Notes under the pieces: generated by a model
What the model was told of the DNA's origin: nothing
Seen by the model: the letters and a program-made list of their open reading frames with translations, nothing else
Databases searched by the model: none
In this document: piece after piece, positions 1 through 7,728 of the stretch
How positions within the stretch are numbered: position 1 is the stretch's first letter
Layout of the letters: each line of letters begins with the position of its first letter
NCBI GenBank assembly: GCA_902525995.1
Contig: CABZJG010000017.1
Coordinates: 1-16,338, forward strand
Source of the DNA: Paracoccaceae bacterium
Lineage (GTDB): Bacteria; Pseudomonadota; Alphaproteobacteria; Rhodobacterales; Rhodobacteraceae
Direction: 5' to 3'
Length of the DNA stretch: 16,338 bases
Position numbers and translations under genes: made by a program

Positions 1-573
1 AAAGGCACTTTGTTCTGAATGGCGAAAATGATTTTTGCCAACAGGGCACTGTCGCCTTGCCGCGCAACCTTTTGAAACGCATCGTTTGGTATCTAAAGTT
101 AGTATATGTGATTGACATGCCTTTACGTCATAAAAATCCCCATCAAAGGCCGAAACTGGGCAAGCTGATGCGCAGGGTGCCGCACAGGTTTGACACGGAA
201 AAGGGGAGGCCTTTGGTAGCTGAATTTTCCTATCCAGAGCGACGGCCCCTCGGAACGACACAAACAGGCCGGTTTGACTATGAACCAAAAGGCGAATTGG
301 CGATATATGCATCTGGCCTGTTCTCAGCGCCCATTGATAAAAAGGTGCGTAGGGTGGGCCTTGAAAAGGAAATATTGGCTTTGCCTCTATCTTAGTGGCA
401 AGAGCAGAAATCACGCGCTCGGACCACCGGTCCATTGGGTTTGACTGGCTATCCTGCATTTCTAAACTGTTTTTGAATTGATGCCAAAAATTGGGTTCAT
501 CAGGTCCGATCAAAAGTAAAGTGCGGCAATTTTCTGGAGCTTGGTCTTTTGGCGTAGGATTAAACCCGCCCAT
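1..573 (-). CDS. Ferredoxin-like Cys-rich protein, 3' end cut by window edge
   Basis: An open frame of 191 codons reads from ATG at 573 to the left edge without a stop, so the C-terminus is missing. The N-terminal two thirds show no recognised domain but contain a segment SPIRLLVHSQTGLFVSFRGA (residues 91-110) of the kind I know from uncharacterised roseobacter ferredoxin-like proteins. A cysteine cluster follows: C127, C130, C134 and C138-P139 give C-x2-C-x3-C-x3-CP, a classical [4Fe-4S] pattern. Further cysteines lie at 153, 165, 170 and 176 (the last again followed by Pro). A role in electron transfer is inferred from the cluster motif only. The start lies 47 bp downstream of the sterol-desaturase stop on the same strand, so the two are probably co-transcribed. 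It could supply electrons to the neighbouring di-iron oxygenase, but that is a guess. The plus-strand reading frame over 57-395 is a shadow of this gene. Confidence 0.82.
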   Translation of the reverse strand, partial: MGGFNPTPKDQAPENCRTLLLIGPDEPNFWHQFKNSLEMQDSQSNPMDRWSERVISALATKIEAKPIFPFQGPPYAPFYQWALRTGQMHISPIRLLVHSQTGLFVSFRGAVALDRKIQLPKASPFPCQTCAAPCASACPVSAFDGDFYDVKACQSHILTLDTKRCVSKGCAARRQCPVGKNHFRHSEQSAF

Positions 574-620
574 TATCTTTAGAGAGACGGACTGAACTTC
601 GGTTATGATTTCATCAAAAT

Positions 621-1415
621 TCACTTATGTCCAAATGGAAGCCATAGCGTCCACCTTAAACGGGTTGTGCGGTGATCTTGCCATTCTAGCCCCACATTTA
701 TTTTCTCATGCCCTTCTTGGGGCACGTCTGTGTAAGTTCCAAAAATTCGGTCCCAAATTGAAAGCGCAAACCCATAATTTCTATCGTGTTCTAGGCGAAT
801 TTTAGAGTGGTGTATCCTGTGCATATCAGGCGTAACGATGATCTTCCGCAAAACGGCATCTATAGGTTTTGGAATGCTTATATTGGCATGATTAAACATA
901 GCTGTGCCGTTCAATAAGACTTCAAAAACAATAACAGCCAACGCTGCCGGACCAATGAGATAAGCCAAACCGATTTTCAAGAACATTGAAAGGGCTATCT
1001 CAACAGGGTGAAACCTAATTGCTGTCGTAACATCCATATCTTCATCAGAGTGATGCACCCTGTGTAGGCGCCAAAGAACTGGAACTTTGTGTGTAATAAG
1101 GTGCTGCACCCAAACAGAAAAATCCAGTACCAATACGCATATTGTGAATTCTACCCAAATGGGCCAATTCAGGTGGTTGAAAAGCCCTAAACCGGCTTGA
1201 GATGCATCTAAGGCCGCTCCAACTGCTAAGAGCGGCAGTCCAAAAGACAGTGCCCTCAGCATCAGCGCATTAATGGCTGTAATTGCCCAATGGGTGGGCC
1301 AACGAGATAGACGAGAATAAACGCGCTTGCGACGTGGCCAGTAACTTTCTAGCAACGCAAACAGCAAAAATAGAACTAAGAATGCTGAAAGCCGAATAGT
1401 AAGTTCATTTTCCAT
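621..1415 (-). CDS. Sterol desaturase / fatty acid hydroxylase family membrane protein
   Basis: This 264-residue protein belongs to the fatty acid hydroxylase superfamily: integral membrane non-haem di-iron enzymes that hydroxylate or desaturate lipid substrates. The histidine boxes are present in order: HLITH (HxxxH) near residue 105, HRVHH (HxxHH) near 118, a conserved HANIS segment near 176, and HRIHH near 200. Hydrophobic stretches at about residues 7-22, 45-68, 88-105 and 145-170 fit a polytopic protein of the inner membrane. The start is the ATG at 1415; the stop is TGA at 621-623. The gene lies between argB and the ferredoxin-like gene, all on the minus strand. The substrate cannot be told from sequence, because sterol, carotenoid and acyl-lipid enzymes share these motifs, so no gene symbol is given. 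Confidence 0.9.
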   Translation of the reverse strand: MENELTIRLSAFLVLFLLFALLESYWPRRKRVYSRLSRWPTHWAITAINALMLRALSFGLPLLAVGAALDASQAGLGLFNHLNWPIWVEFTICVLVLDFSVWVQHLITHKVPVLWRLHRVHHSDEDMDVTTAIRFHPVEIALSMFLKIGLAYLIGPAALAVIVFEVLLNGTAMFNHANISIPKPIDAVLRKIIVTPDMHRIHHSKIRLEHDRNYGFALSIWDRIFGTYTDVPQEGHEKINVGLEWQDHRTTRLRWTLWLPFGHK

Positions 1416-1467
1416 GACCTAAACCTAATCGTGCCGAGCAAAAGCTCAAGCGTTGTTAAGCGGTTTT

Positions 1468-2316
1468 CTATTCTTTTCGGATTAAAGATCCTACACCGTG
1501 TTCTGTGAACAGTTCCAGCAAACAAGCGTTGGGAGTACGGCCATCAAGAATGACAACAGCTCTTACACCATTTTCGACAGCTTTAAGCGCCGTTTCAGTT
1601 TTTGGGATCATACCTCCGGCGATGACCCCATCTTTTGTCAGGTTGATAATTTGATCAGAAGTCAATTCTGTCAAAACGTCACCCTTTAAATTTTTGACCC
1701 CATCCACGTCGGTCAACAATAGCAAACGGTCAGCTTTTAAAGCGGCCGCAATCGCGCCGGCAGCGGTGTCGCCATTAACATTGTATGTTTCGCCATTTTT
1801 TCCTGCCCCCAAAGGAGCAATCACTGGAATCAGATCATTATCAAACAATGTCTTTAAAACATCCGGATTGACCATTTTAGGGGTCCCAACGAGACCAAGA
1901 TCAGGATTTGTCTGATCGCAAACCATTAGATTTGCATCTTTGCCAGATAGACCAACGGCCTGACCACCTTGATTGTTGATGGCTTGGGCAATTTTCTTAT
2001 TTACGCGACCGGAAAGAACCATCTCAACAACTTCCATGGTTGCCTCATCGGTGACCCTTTTGCCGTTCACAAAATCAGACTTAATTCCTAGTTTCTCAAG
2101 CATTGTGTTGATCATGGGACCGCCGCCATGGACAATTACAGGATTTATTCCTACCTGCCGCATCAGTACGATATCACGCGCAAATGTGTCTAAGGTTTCA
2201 TCGCTGCCCATCGCATGGCCGCCCAGTTTGATCACAACGATTGCGTCGTCATAGCGTTGCAAATAGGGCAAGGCTTCTGACAATGTGCGGGCAGTGGCAA
2301 TCCAGTCTCGGTTCAT
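1468..2316 (-). CDS. argB: Acetylglutamate kinase (arginine biosynthesis)
   Basis: ArgB phosphorylates N-acetyl-L-glutamate with ATP, the second step of the arginine pathway in the cytoplasm. The amino acid kinase fold is clear: VIKLGGHAMG for phosphate binding near the N-terminus, VIVHGGGP for the second glycine loop, GLSGKDANL, and NVNGDTAAGAIAAAL near the ATP site; the C-terminal VILDGRTPNACLLELFTEHGVGSLI is typical. I place the start at ATG 2316 (MNRDWIATARTLSEALPYLQ), giving 282 aa, because this is where roseobacterial ArgB proteins begin to align. An upstream in-frame start at 2373 would add 19 poorly conserved residues; no strong ribosome site decides between them. The gene lies 83 bp downstream of engB and 52 bp upstream of the sterol desaturase start. 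Confidence 0.95.
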   Translation of the reverse strand: MNRDWIATARTLSEALPYLQRYDDAIVVIKLGGHAMGSDETLDTFARDIVLMRQVGINPVIVHGGGPMINTMLEKLGIKSDFVNGKRVTDEATMEVVEMVLSGRVNKKIAQAINNQGGQAVGLSGKDANLMVCDQTNPDLGLVGTPKMVNPDVLKTLFDNDLIPVIAPLGAGKNGETYNVNGDTAAGAIAAALKADRLLLLTDVDGVKNLKGDVLTELTSDQIINLTKDGVIAGGMIPKTETALKAVENGVRAVVILDGRTPNACLLELFTEHGVGSLIRKE

Positions 2317-2399
2317 AGCTGTTGTCTTACATATTAATTTTCGATGACAACGGTTTTCTATGATTGTGGCCAAATACGCAAGAGGGCCAATATCAACTG

Positions 2400-3050
2400 T
2401 TAAACAAGAGTAGCGATTGTGGTGCGCAGGGTTTCAATGCCCCAGCCTTTTTCTGATGAGGTTAGGATAAGCTCAGGAAATGCCGCAGGGTGCTTTGAGA
2501 GGGCAGCACGCACCTGCGCTAGTGTGGCCTCGCGTGCTGCTTCTTTGACCTTGTCCGCTTTGGTCAATATGCATTGAAAGGTTACTGCAGAGCTGTCCAA
2601 GAGGCTGAGTATCTCTTCGTCAACAGATTTGATGCCGTGCCGCACATCAATTAGCACAAAGGCACGACGTAAGGATTGGCGACCAGATAAATACTGTTTC
2701 AATAACCGTTGCCATTTTTCGACGACAGGCAAAGGCGCATTCGCATACCCGTATCCTGGTAGATCAACTAAATAATGACTGTCAGCAGCAGTGAAAAAAT
2801 TAATTTCCTGCGTTCTGCCGGGGGTGTTTGAAGCCCGCGCTAAAGACTTTCTACCTGTCACGGCATTGATCAAAGTTGATTTACCAACGTTTGATCGCCC
2901 AGCAAAACAGACTTCCAATCTATCATCTGGAGGCAATGCAGACATAGAAACGACACCCTTAACAAAATCAGACTGCCGCGCAAATAAAAGGCGTCCCTTT
3001 TCGCTGTTTTGCGCATCAGGGCGCTCTGCCAAGGGAAATTCTAGTTTCAT
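2400..3050 (-). CDS. engB: Ribosome biogenesis GTPase YsxC/EngB
   Basis: This 216-residue protein is a TRAFAC GTPase of the EngB (YihA/YsxC) family, which acts in assembly of the large ribosomal subunit. The GTPase motifs are in order: G1 GRSNVGKS, a switch I region around NTPGRTQ, G3 DLPGYGYA, G4 TKADK and a G5-like LTSSEKGWG near the C-terminus. About 25 residues before the core (LLFARQSDFVKGVVSMSALPP) are typical of the family. The start is ATG at 3050, which overlaps the stop of the MOSC gene in a TGATG arrangement. An in-frame TTG directly upstream is less likely. The overlap suggests that translation is coupled to the MOSC gene. Confidence 0.95.
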   Translation of the reverse strand: MKLEFPLAERPDAQNSEKGRLLFARQSDFVKGVVSMSALPPDDRLEVCFAGRSNVGKSTLINAVTGRKSLARASNTPGRTQEINFFTAADSHYLVDLPGYGYANAPLPVVEKWQRLLKQYLSGRQSLRRAFVLIDVRHGIKSVDEEILSLLDSSAVTFQCILTKADKVKEAAREATLAQVRAALSKHPAAFPELILTSSEKGWGIETLRTTIATLV

Positions 3051-3790
3051 CAAGCAAGGCTTACTACATCACCGATAGTGATATTACCGGACGATATAGC
3101 AACAGCATACACATTGAAATCACGATGGTCCCACGTTTCTAAAGTGCCCAAAGTATCAGCATCGCGTTGTCCGGTTTCTGGGTTTGCAGTTGTTGCCATG
3201 CAGCGAACAACACGCTCGCGCACTTCAAAAACCGCACTGCCAATTTTTAATTGTTTGCCCAACCATTCAAATTCTTCCCAAGGCGCCAACCCATCAATCC
3301 ATATATTGCCGCGCCATCTGGCAAGCGACAGGTCGCGTTCAAATTTTTGGCAAACGGCTCGATGTGATGCTAAATTTCCGATACTGATCGATGGGTAATC
3401 CGTGTCGGTCAATCCGTTTTGCTTGGACCGTACCAAGCGGGCCGATTGCGCCCTATTTGAAGGAACAAGAGGGCCCGCCCAATCAAGAAATTTGTGCTGC
3501 TCAAGGTTGGGATCAAAAGATAATTCCTGCAGATCGGGATGTTTCAGGGTCATAATGCCGGTGACTTCATCAAAACTGCTGCTAATCGCCATTAACCGAG
3601 GAGCTTTGGATCCCCGACTGAAATTTTGGCATGGTGCCCATGTCGTGCCATCGGCATCCGAGGCTTCATGGGCAACCGCCCACTCTCTATCCCAAGGCAA
3701 CGTTGAACCTTCAGTGACTGCAACACTAGATAAGGCTTCACGACCATGCGACTTTATTGGATAACGCCAGATTTGTTCAACATGGGGCAT
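3050..3790 (-). CDS. MOSC domain-containing protein (N-terminal MOSC beta barrel plus MOSC)
   Basis: The 246-residue protein has an N-terminal MOSC beta-barrel domain (VEQIWRYPIKSHGREALSSV at residues 4-23, PWDREWAVA further on) and a C-terminal MOSC domain. The conserved cysteine is in VVRCMATTANPETGQRD, followed by DFNVYAVAI. MOSC proteins handle sulfur bound to the molybdenum cofactor or act as Mo-cofactor-carrying reductase components; the substrate here cannot be deduced. The start ATG (3788-3790) shares its last-read base with the yidC stop (TAATG), and the stop overlaps the engB start (TGATG), so the gene is locked between two essential genes. This placement is, as far as I recall, a regular feature of Rhodobacteraceae genomes and not a recent insertion. 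Confidence 0.9.
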   Translation of the reverse strand: MPHVEQIWRYPIKSHGREALSSVAVTEGSTLPWDREWAVAHEASDADGTTWAPCQNFSRGSKAPRLMAISSSFDEVTGIMTLKHPDLQELSFDPNLEQHKFLDWAGPLVPSNRAQSARLVRSKQNGLTDTDYPSISIGNLASHRAVCQKFERDLSLARWRGNIWIDGLAPWEEFEWLGKQLKIGSAVFEVRERVVRCMATTANPETGQRDADTLGTLETWDHRDFNVYAVAISSGNITIGDVVSLA

Positions 3791-5595
3791 TATTTTTTGT
3801 CCGGTTTGGTTTTCTTCTGAAAGCTTGATCTGATATTTCCAAACACATCAGGTTTATACCCTTGCGTTCGCATGATCAAATATTGCTGCGTGAATGTAAT
3901 GGTATTGTTTGCGATCCAATATAGGACAAGGCCGCTGGCGAAGGTCCCCAGCATAAACATAAATACCCATGGCATCCAAGCAAAGATCATGGCTTGGGTG
4001 GGATCAGTTGGGGCAGGGTTGAGCTTTTGCTGTATCCACATTGATATCCCTAGCAAAATGGGCAAAACGCCTAATGAAACAATTGCAAAAAGCGACGAAG
4101 GGTCAGGTGGTGCAAAAGGCAGCAGTCCAAAAAGGTTCAAGATCGAAGACGGATCAGGAGCACTCAGGTCTGTAATCCACCCAACCCAAGGTGCATGGCG
4201 CAATTCAAGCGTGACGAAGATCACTTTATACAGGGAGAAAAAGATAGGTATCTGCAGTAGAATTGGCAAACAGCCTGAGGCAGGGTTAACCTTTTCCTTC
4301 TTGTAAAGAGCCATCATCTCTTGTTGTAGCTTTTGCCTATCATCTCCTGCGCGCTCTTTGATTTTTTCCATTTCAGGCTGCAGATTTTTCATCTTGGCCA
4401 TTGAAACAAAAGACTTGTACGCCAAGGGGAATAGCAAAGTTTTAATCAGCAAGGTCAGACCAATAATTGCCCATCCCATATTTCCGATCAGCACATTCAG
4501 CCAGTGAAGAACCACAAATATGGGCCTAGTCAGGAAAAAGAACCAGCCCCAGTCAATACTATCGGTAAATCGATCAACTCCAGCTGACTGATACCCGCGG
4601 ATAGCTTCCCATTCTTTTGCACCAGCAAAAAAGCGCGTGCTGACAGAAGCGGTTTGCCCAATAGCAACTGTTTGGCGCTGCAATACGGTTTCGGTTTGGT
4701 AAATGTCTGCAGCTTCGAAATATTTTGCAGTAGATCGGAAGCCGATACCCGATTGGGGTACGAGAGTGGTCATCCAAAAATGATCCGTAAAACCGATCCA
4801 GCCATTTTCAGCAACTTCTATCCGTTCGGCATGAGTACCTTCACGTTCGTCAATCTTATAGTCGCGAATATCATCATAGTTCTCTTCAGATAAATTGCCG
4901 TCTGACATGCGAATGAGACCCTCGTGAAGAATGAAGAAATTCTTGAGGTCCGAGGGCTCGCCATGGCGGCGGATCAAACCATAGGGGCGCAGATCAACGC
5001 TATTGGTAGAATTATTGAAAACTTGTTGTTCGATTGTGAACATGTAGTCATGGTCTACAGAGATAACGCGCCGAAACTGTACGCCGATATCATTGGTCCA
5101 GGTCAGTGTTACCGGCGCATCTAGACTTAGGACGTTATTGCCCTCCACGCTCCAAATCGTATCTGGAGTTGGCACTTGATCTGGAGCAGTTCCTGAAATT
5201 GCTGCCCAGCCAAAACTTGCATAATAGGCACTGCTTTCTCCGACAGGCCGCAGTAATGTGACATTATTTGCGCCCTCATCAAGAGTTACGCGATAGTCTA
5301 GCAGCGATAAGTCATCAATGCGCCCGCCTTTTAAAGAAATCGATCCACTAAGCCGATCCGTTTCAATTGGGATACGGGGGGCTTCTTGTGCAGGTGACAC
5401 AGCCTGCGGTGCGGCTGTTTGCTCTGTTTCCGAAACAGATGGCAATGAGGGTGACTGATTTTGAGTTGCTTGGGCCTCAGGTGTGTCGGGACTCACGCTC
5501 ACCGGTTCAGGTGGTGGGAATAGAACAAACCAAACGATAATCACCACAAAGCTGAGCGCTAAAGCCAGAATAAGATTTCTGTTTTGATCGTCCAT
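3790..5595 (-). CDS. yidC: Membrane protein insertase YidC
   Basis: YidC (Oxa1/Alb3 family) inserts and folds inner-membrane proteins, alone or with SecYEG. The protein has an N-terminal transmembrane anchor (about residues 8-27, ending at FPPPEP), a Pro/Gln/Ser/Thr-rich linker, a large periplasmic beta domain (about 75-345) and the conserved C-terminal insertase domain with WAIIGLTLLIKTLLFPLAYKSF, ALYKKEKVNPASGCLPILLQ and the closing GLVLYWIANNTITFTQQYLI. The position that holds the functional Arg of E. coli YidC appears as Lys (LLIKTLLFP). I choose ATG 5595 because MDDQNRNLI is the conserved alphaproteobacterial N-terminus, giving 601 aa; an in-frame ATG at 5616 would add seven residues. 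The C-terminal tail is lysine-rich (KKTKPDKK), as expected for ribosome contact. A possible promoter lies directly upstream, so yidC may be transcribed both by readthrough and on its own. Confidence 0.96.
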   Translation of the reverse strand: MDDQNRNLILALALSFVVIIVWFVLFPPPEPVSVSPDTPEAQATQNQSPSLPSVSETEQTAAPQAVSPAQEAPRIPIETDRLSGSISLKGGRIDDLSLLDYRVTLDEGANNVTLLRPVGESSAYYASFGWAAISGTAPDQVPTPDTIWSVEGNNVLSLDAPVTLTWTNDIGVQFRRVISVDHDYMFTIEQQVFNNSTNSVDLRPYGLIRRHGEPSDLKNFFILHEGLIRMSDGNLSEENYDDIRDYKIDEREGTHAERIEVAENGWIGFTDHFWMTTLVPQSGIGFRSTAKYFEAADIYQTETVLQRQTVAIGQTASVSTRFFAGAKEWEAIRGYQSAGVDRFTDSIDWGWFFFLTRPIFVVLHWLNVLIGNMGWAIIGLTLLIKTLLFPLAYKSFVSMAKMKNLQPEMEKIKERAGDDRQKLQQEMMALYKKEKVNPASGCLPILLQIPIFFSLYKVIFVTLELRHAPWVGWITDLSAPDPSSILNLFGLLPFAPPDPSSLFAIVSLGVLPILLGISMWIQQKLNPAPTDPTQAMIFAWMPWVFMFMLGTFASGLVLYWIANNTITFTQQYLIMRTQGYKPDVFGNIRSSFQKKTKPDKK

Positions 5596-5609
5596 AGTAG
5601 ATTGCCACC

Positions 5610-5638
5610 CTAGCATATATTGTCTGCGCTGGGTTCAA
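5610..5638 (-). promoter_or_regulatory. Possible yidC promoter
   Basis: Read on the minus strand, TTGAAC (5633-5638) is followed after 17 bases by TGCTAG (5610-5615), which would start transcription about 10 bases before the yidC ATG at 5595. The -35 box is good but the -10 box matches the consensus poorly. The leader between ttcA and yidC is about 168 bp, longer than other gaps in the cluster, which leaves room for a promoter. Confidence 0.3.
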
Positions 5639-5763
5639 CAGAGTACGGTGGCAAAGGTCAAGAGGAGAACAGTGTTTTTATCGCTTTTGCTCGGCCTCTA
5701 AGTCTAATAATTGTGTTTTTTGCTTTGTCTTGGCATTAGTTCGCCCGTGAGCACTTGAATTGT

Positions 5764-6594
5764 TCAGCTAACATCCCTGCTTAAGCCGCAAAAATCAAAC
5801 AATTTTGGGTCCAATAAATGCGAGGGCCTGGCATTCATGAGCGCGCGAAACATAACTTGTCTTCGACCTAGGCTATTTGCTTCCCATTGATCCAGAATTT
5901 GCTTTACTTGTTGACGTTGCAATCCGTCTTGTGAACCGCATAGATCGCAAGGAATTACGGGATACTTCATGGCATGGCAAAATTTTTCACAGTCAGATTC
6001 TGCCACATAGGCGAGCGGACGATATACAAAAAGGTCGCCTTCCTCGTTCAGTAATTTTGGCGGCATAGTCGCTAGGCGGCCACCATGAAACAGGTTCATG
6101 AAAAACGTCTCAAGGATATCATCCCGGTGGTGCCCCAGAACTACAGCGCTGCATCCTTCCTCGCGTGCTATGCGATATAAATTACCTCGCCGTAATCGAG
6201 AGCAAAGAGCGCAATATGTGCGCCCCTTTGGCACTTTATCAACAACGATAGAGTAGGTGTCTTGATATTCAACTCTATGCGGGACGCCCATTTTTTGAAA
6301 AAATTCTGGTAATACTGTTGCTGGAAATCCAGGTTGACCCTGATCCAGGTTGCAAGCCAATATATCAATGGGCAAGAGACCGCGCCATTTCAATTCATAT
6401 AAAGCGGCCAAAAGAGTATAGCTGTCTTTTCCACCTGAAAGGCAAACGAGCCAGCGAGTACCCCGCTCGATCATGCCGTACTGATCTATAGCTTCACGTA
6501 CATTGCGAATAATCCGCTTGCGCAGCTTTTTAAATTCGGTCGTCGCAGGCGCACCTGCAAAAAGTGGGTGGATATCGGTATCGTCATCAAGCAT
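5764..6594 (-). CDS. ttcA: tRNA 2-thiocytidine(32) synthetase TtcA
   Basis: TtcA makes 2-thiocytidine at position 32 of certain tRNAs; it activates C32 with ATP and uses a [4Fe-4S] cluster to deliver sulfur. The PP-loop SGGKDS is at residues 53-58. The cluster cysteines are the CxxC pair C128/C131 in YCALCSRLRRG and a cysteine in PCDLCGSQ (C216/C219). Other family blocks are LGHHRDDILETFFMNLFHGG (residues 153-172) and MPPKLL (177-182). The length, 276 aa, is normal for the alphaproteobacterial form. The start at 6594 (MLDDDTDIHPLF) is the only reasonable ATG. The gene lies 44 bp after yidD on the same strand, so it belongs to the rpmH operon or reads from it. Confidence 0.95.
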   Translation of the reverse strand: MLDDDTDIHPLFAGAPATTEFKKLRKRIIRNVREAIDQYGMIERGTRWLVCLSGGKDSYTLLAALYELKWRGLLPIDILACNLDQGQPGFPATVLPEFFQKMGVPHRVEYQDTYSIVVDKVPKGRTYCALCSRLRRGNLYRIAREEGCSAVVLGHHRDDILETFFMNLFHGGRLATMPPKLLNEEGDLFVYRPLAYVAESDCEKFCHAMKYPVIPCDLCGSQDGLQRQQVKQILDQWEANSLGRRQVMFRALMNARPSHLLDPKLFDFCGLSRDVS

Positions 6595-6638
6595 GCTGAC
6601 GCTTTAGACTTTTCATTGTACCCAATCAAGGTGTTGGT

Positions 6639-6860
6639 TTAATCAGGGACTTCATCAGTTCCTGATCCACCCCAAGGATGACATCTTGCTATTCGGCGCA
6701 AACTAAGCCAACTGCCCTTTATTGCACCATGGCGATGCAAAGCTTGCAGTGCGTAGGCGCTGCATGTGGGGTGATACCTGCAGTTTCTGCCCACCAAAGG
6801 CGATAAAATCAATCGATAAGCACGGATTGGAAGTGATATGAGAAAAGCAAGGGGGCTCAT
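6639..6860 (-). CDS. yidD: Membrane protein insertion efficiency factor YidD
   Basis: YidD is a small protein near the inner membrane that assists YidC-dependent insertion. This 73-residue copy reads MSPLAFLISLPIRAYRLILS at the start, an amphipathic membrane-binding helix, followed by CRYHPTCSAYALQALHRHGA and the closing RIARCHPWGGSGTDEVPD, all signature blocks of the family. The start is ATG 6860, whose ATGA overlaps the rnpA stop; longer readings upstream only re-read rnpA DNA in another frame. The overlap implies translational coupling to rnpA. The cluster order rpmH-rnpA-yidD-yidC is widely conserved in bacteria. Confidence 0.95.
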   Translation of the reverse strand: MSPLAFLISLPIRAYRLILSPLVGRNCRYHPTCSAYALQALHRHGAIKGSWLSLRRIARCHPWGGSGTDEVPD

Positions 6861-7273
6861 CTCTTGGTGGACGCGTGAATTGTCGAAAGAGCTTGCCTCA
6901 GGTTGGATTTCAAGTCTGCAAACGAGGATCCAACCGTGGTTTGGGCACGACCAATGAGCACGTAGTCCCATCCGATAAAGCCAGATGTTGGTAAAATAGT
7001 ACGAGCCAATTCACGCAGTCGACGCTTGGCGCGGTTTCGCGTGACCGCGTTTCCTACTTTCTTTGAGCAAGTGAACCCAACGCGAATTTCTTTGCCATTT
7101 GCTGGGCGCTGAGGCAAGGCTTGTACAATCAGCCCTTTGCAAAAAGCACTTTGGCCTTTTCTAACCGCAATAAACTCCCTGCGTTTTCTGAGTCTCACCA
7201 AGGCATTTTGCTGAGGTTCGGTGGCAGATCGCACCACTGTTGAACAGAGATCATGATTCGGCCGGCCGGTCAT
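6857..7273 (-). CDS. rnpA: Ribonuclease P protein component
   Basis: RnpA is the protein cofactor of the RNase P ribozyme, which removes 5' leaders from pre-tRNAs. The basic RNA-binding block KKVGNAVTRNRAKRRLRELAR is intact, and the opening LVRLRKRREFIAVRKGQSAF matches the family N-terminus. The 138 residues include about 25 extra N-terminal residues before LVRLRKR; such extensions are common in alphaproteobacteria. The ATG at 7273 has AGGT about seven bases upstream, which supports this start. The stop overlaps yidD as ATGA. The gene lies 49 bp downstream of rpmH. Confidence 0.94.
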   Translation of the reverse strand: MTGRPNHDLCSTVVRSATEPQQNALVRLRKRREFIAVRKGQSAFCKGLIVQALPQRPANGKEIRVGFTCSKKVGNAVTRNRAKRRLRELARTILPTSGFIGWDYVLIGRAQTTVGSSFADLKSNLRQALSTIHASTKR

Positions 7274-7322
7274 AGTCTACCTGTCGATTTGATCAGTTTA
7301 TATTTCGAAGTAACCGAGATGC

Positions 7323-7457
7323 TTAGGCACTCAGGGATTTACGACCACGAGCACGCCGTGCATTCAAAATTTTGCGGCCAGCTTTAGTAGCCATGCGGGC
7401 GCGGAATCCATGCCGCCGTTTGCGGACCAATTTGGAAGGTTGAAATGTGCGCTTCAT
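7323..7457 (-). CDS. rpmH: 50S ribosomal protein L34
   Basis: This 44-residue, very basic protein reads MKRTFQPSKLVRKRRHGFRA and continues with the family ending RGRKSLSA. Length and sequence fit L34 of the large subunit almost exactly. The ATG at 7457 has a good ribosome site (GGAGA, about eight bases upstream). It is the first gene of the minus-strand cluster, about 70 bp downstream of the promoter at 7527-7555. Confidence 0.98.
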   Translation of the reverse strand: MKRTFQPSKLVRKRRHGFRARMATKAGRKILNARRARGRKSLSA

Positions 7458-7526
7458 AGCATCGTCTCCGTTAAATCGGGGTGGGCGCAAAATGGATTCG
7501 CACCAATCACCTCTATTGAAGCCCCG

Positions 7527-7555
7527 CCTATAAGGTTGATATCTGAATAAGTCAA
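7527..7555 (-). promoter_or_regulatory. Sigma70-type promoter of the rpmH operon
   Basis: On the minus strand TTGACT (7550-7555) is separated by exactly 17 bases from TATAGG (7527-7532). Both boxes are close to consensus. The expected transcription start is near 7520, giving a leader of about 60 bases before the rpmH ATG at 7457. This is the best promoter match in the window and stands upstream of genes that must be strongly expressed. Confidence 0.75.
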
Positions 7556-7728
7556 ACCATTGAAGCAGGTTTAGGGCAAATTTTTAACCCGCAGTGACAA
7601 TTTTTTGGAATGTTGTAACTTACTTACAGATTTCAAACCAAAAGGGAATTTAATCAAAAAACCGTGAGTGGTCTGTCAAAATAGTTTTGGTCAGCTCATT
7701 TTGGAGATTGCAGCACTTGGATAGAAAA

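Noticed and set aside
57..395. Plus-strand frame of 112 codons
   Set aside because: It lies antisense to the ferredoxin-like gene, which has a clear cysteine-cluster motif; no family pattern on the plus strand.
3402..4306. Plus-strand frames of 120 and 144 codons antisense to the MOSC and yidC genes
   Set aside because: Shadows of well-identified minus-strand genes; no motifs of their own.
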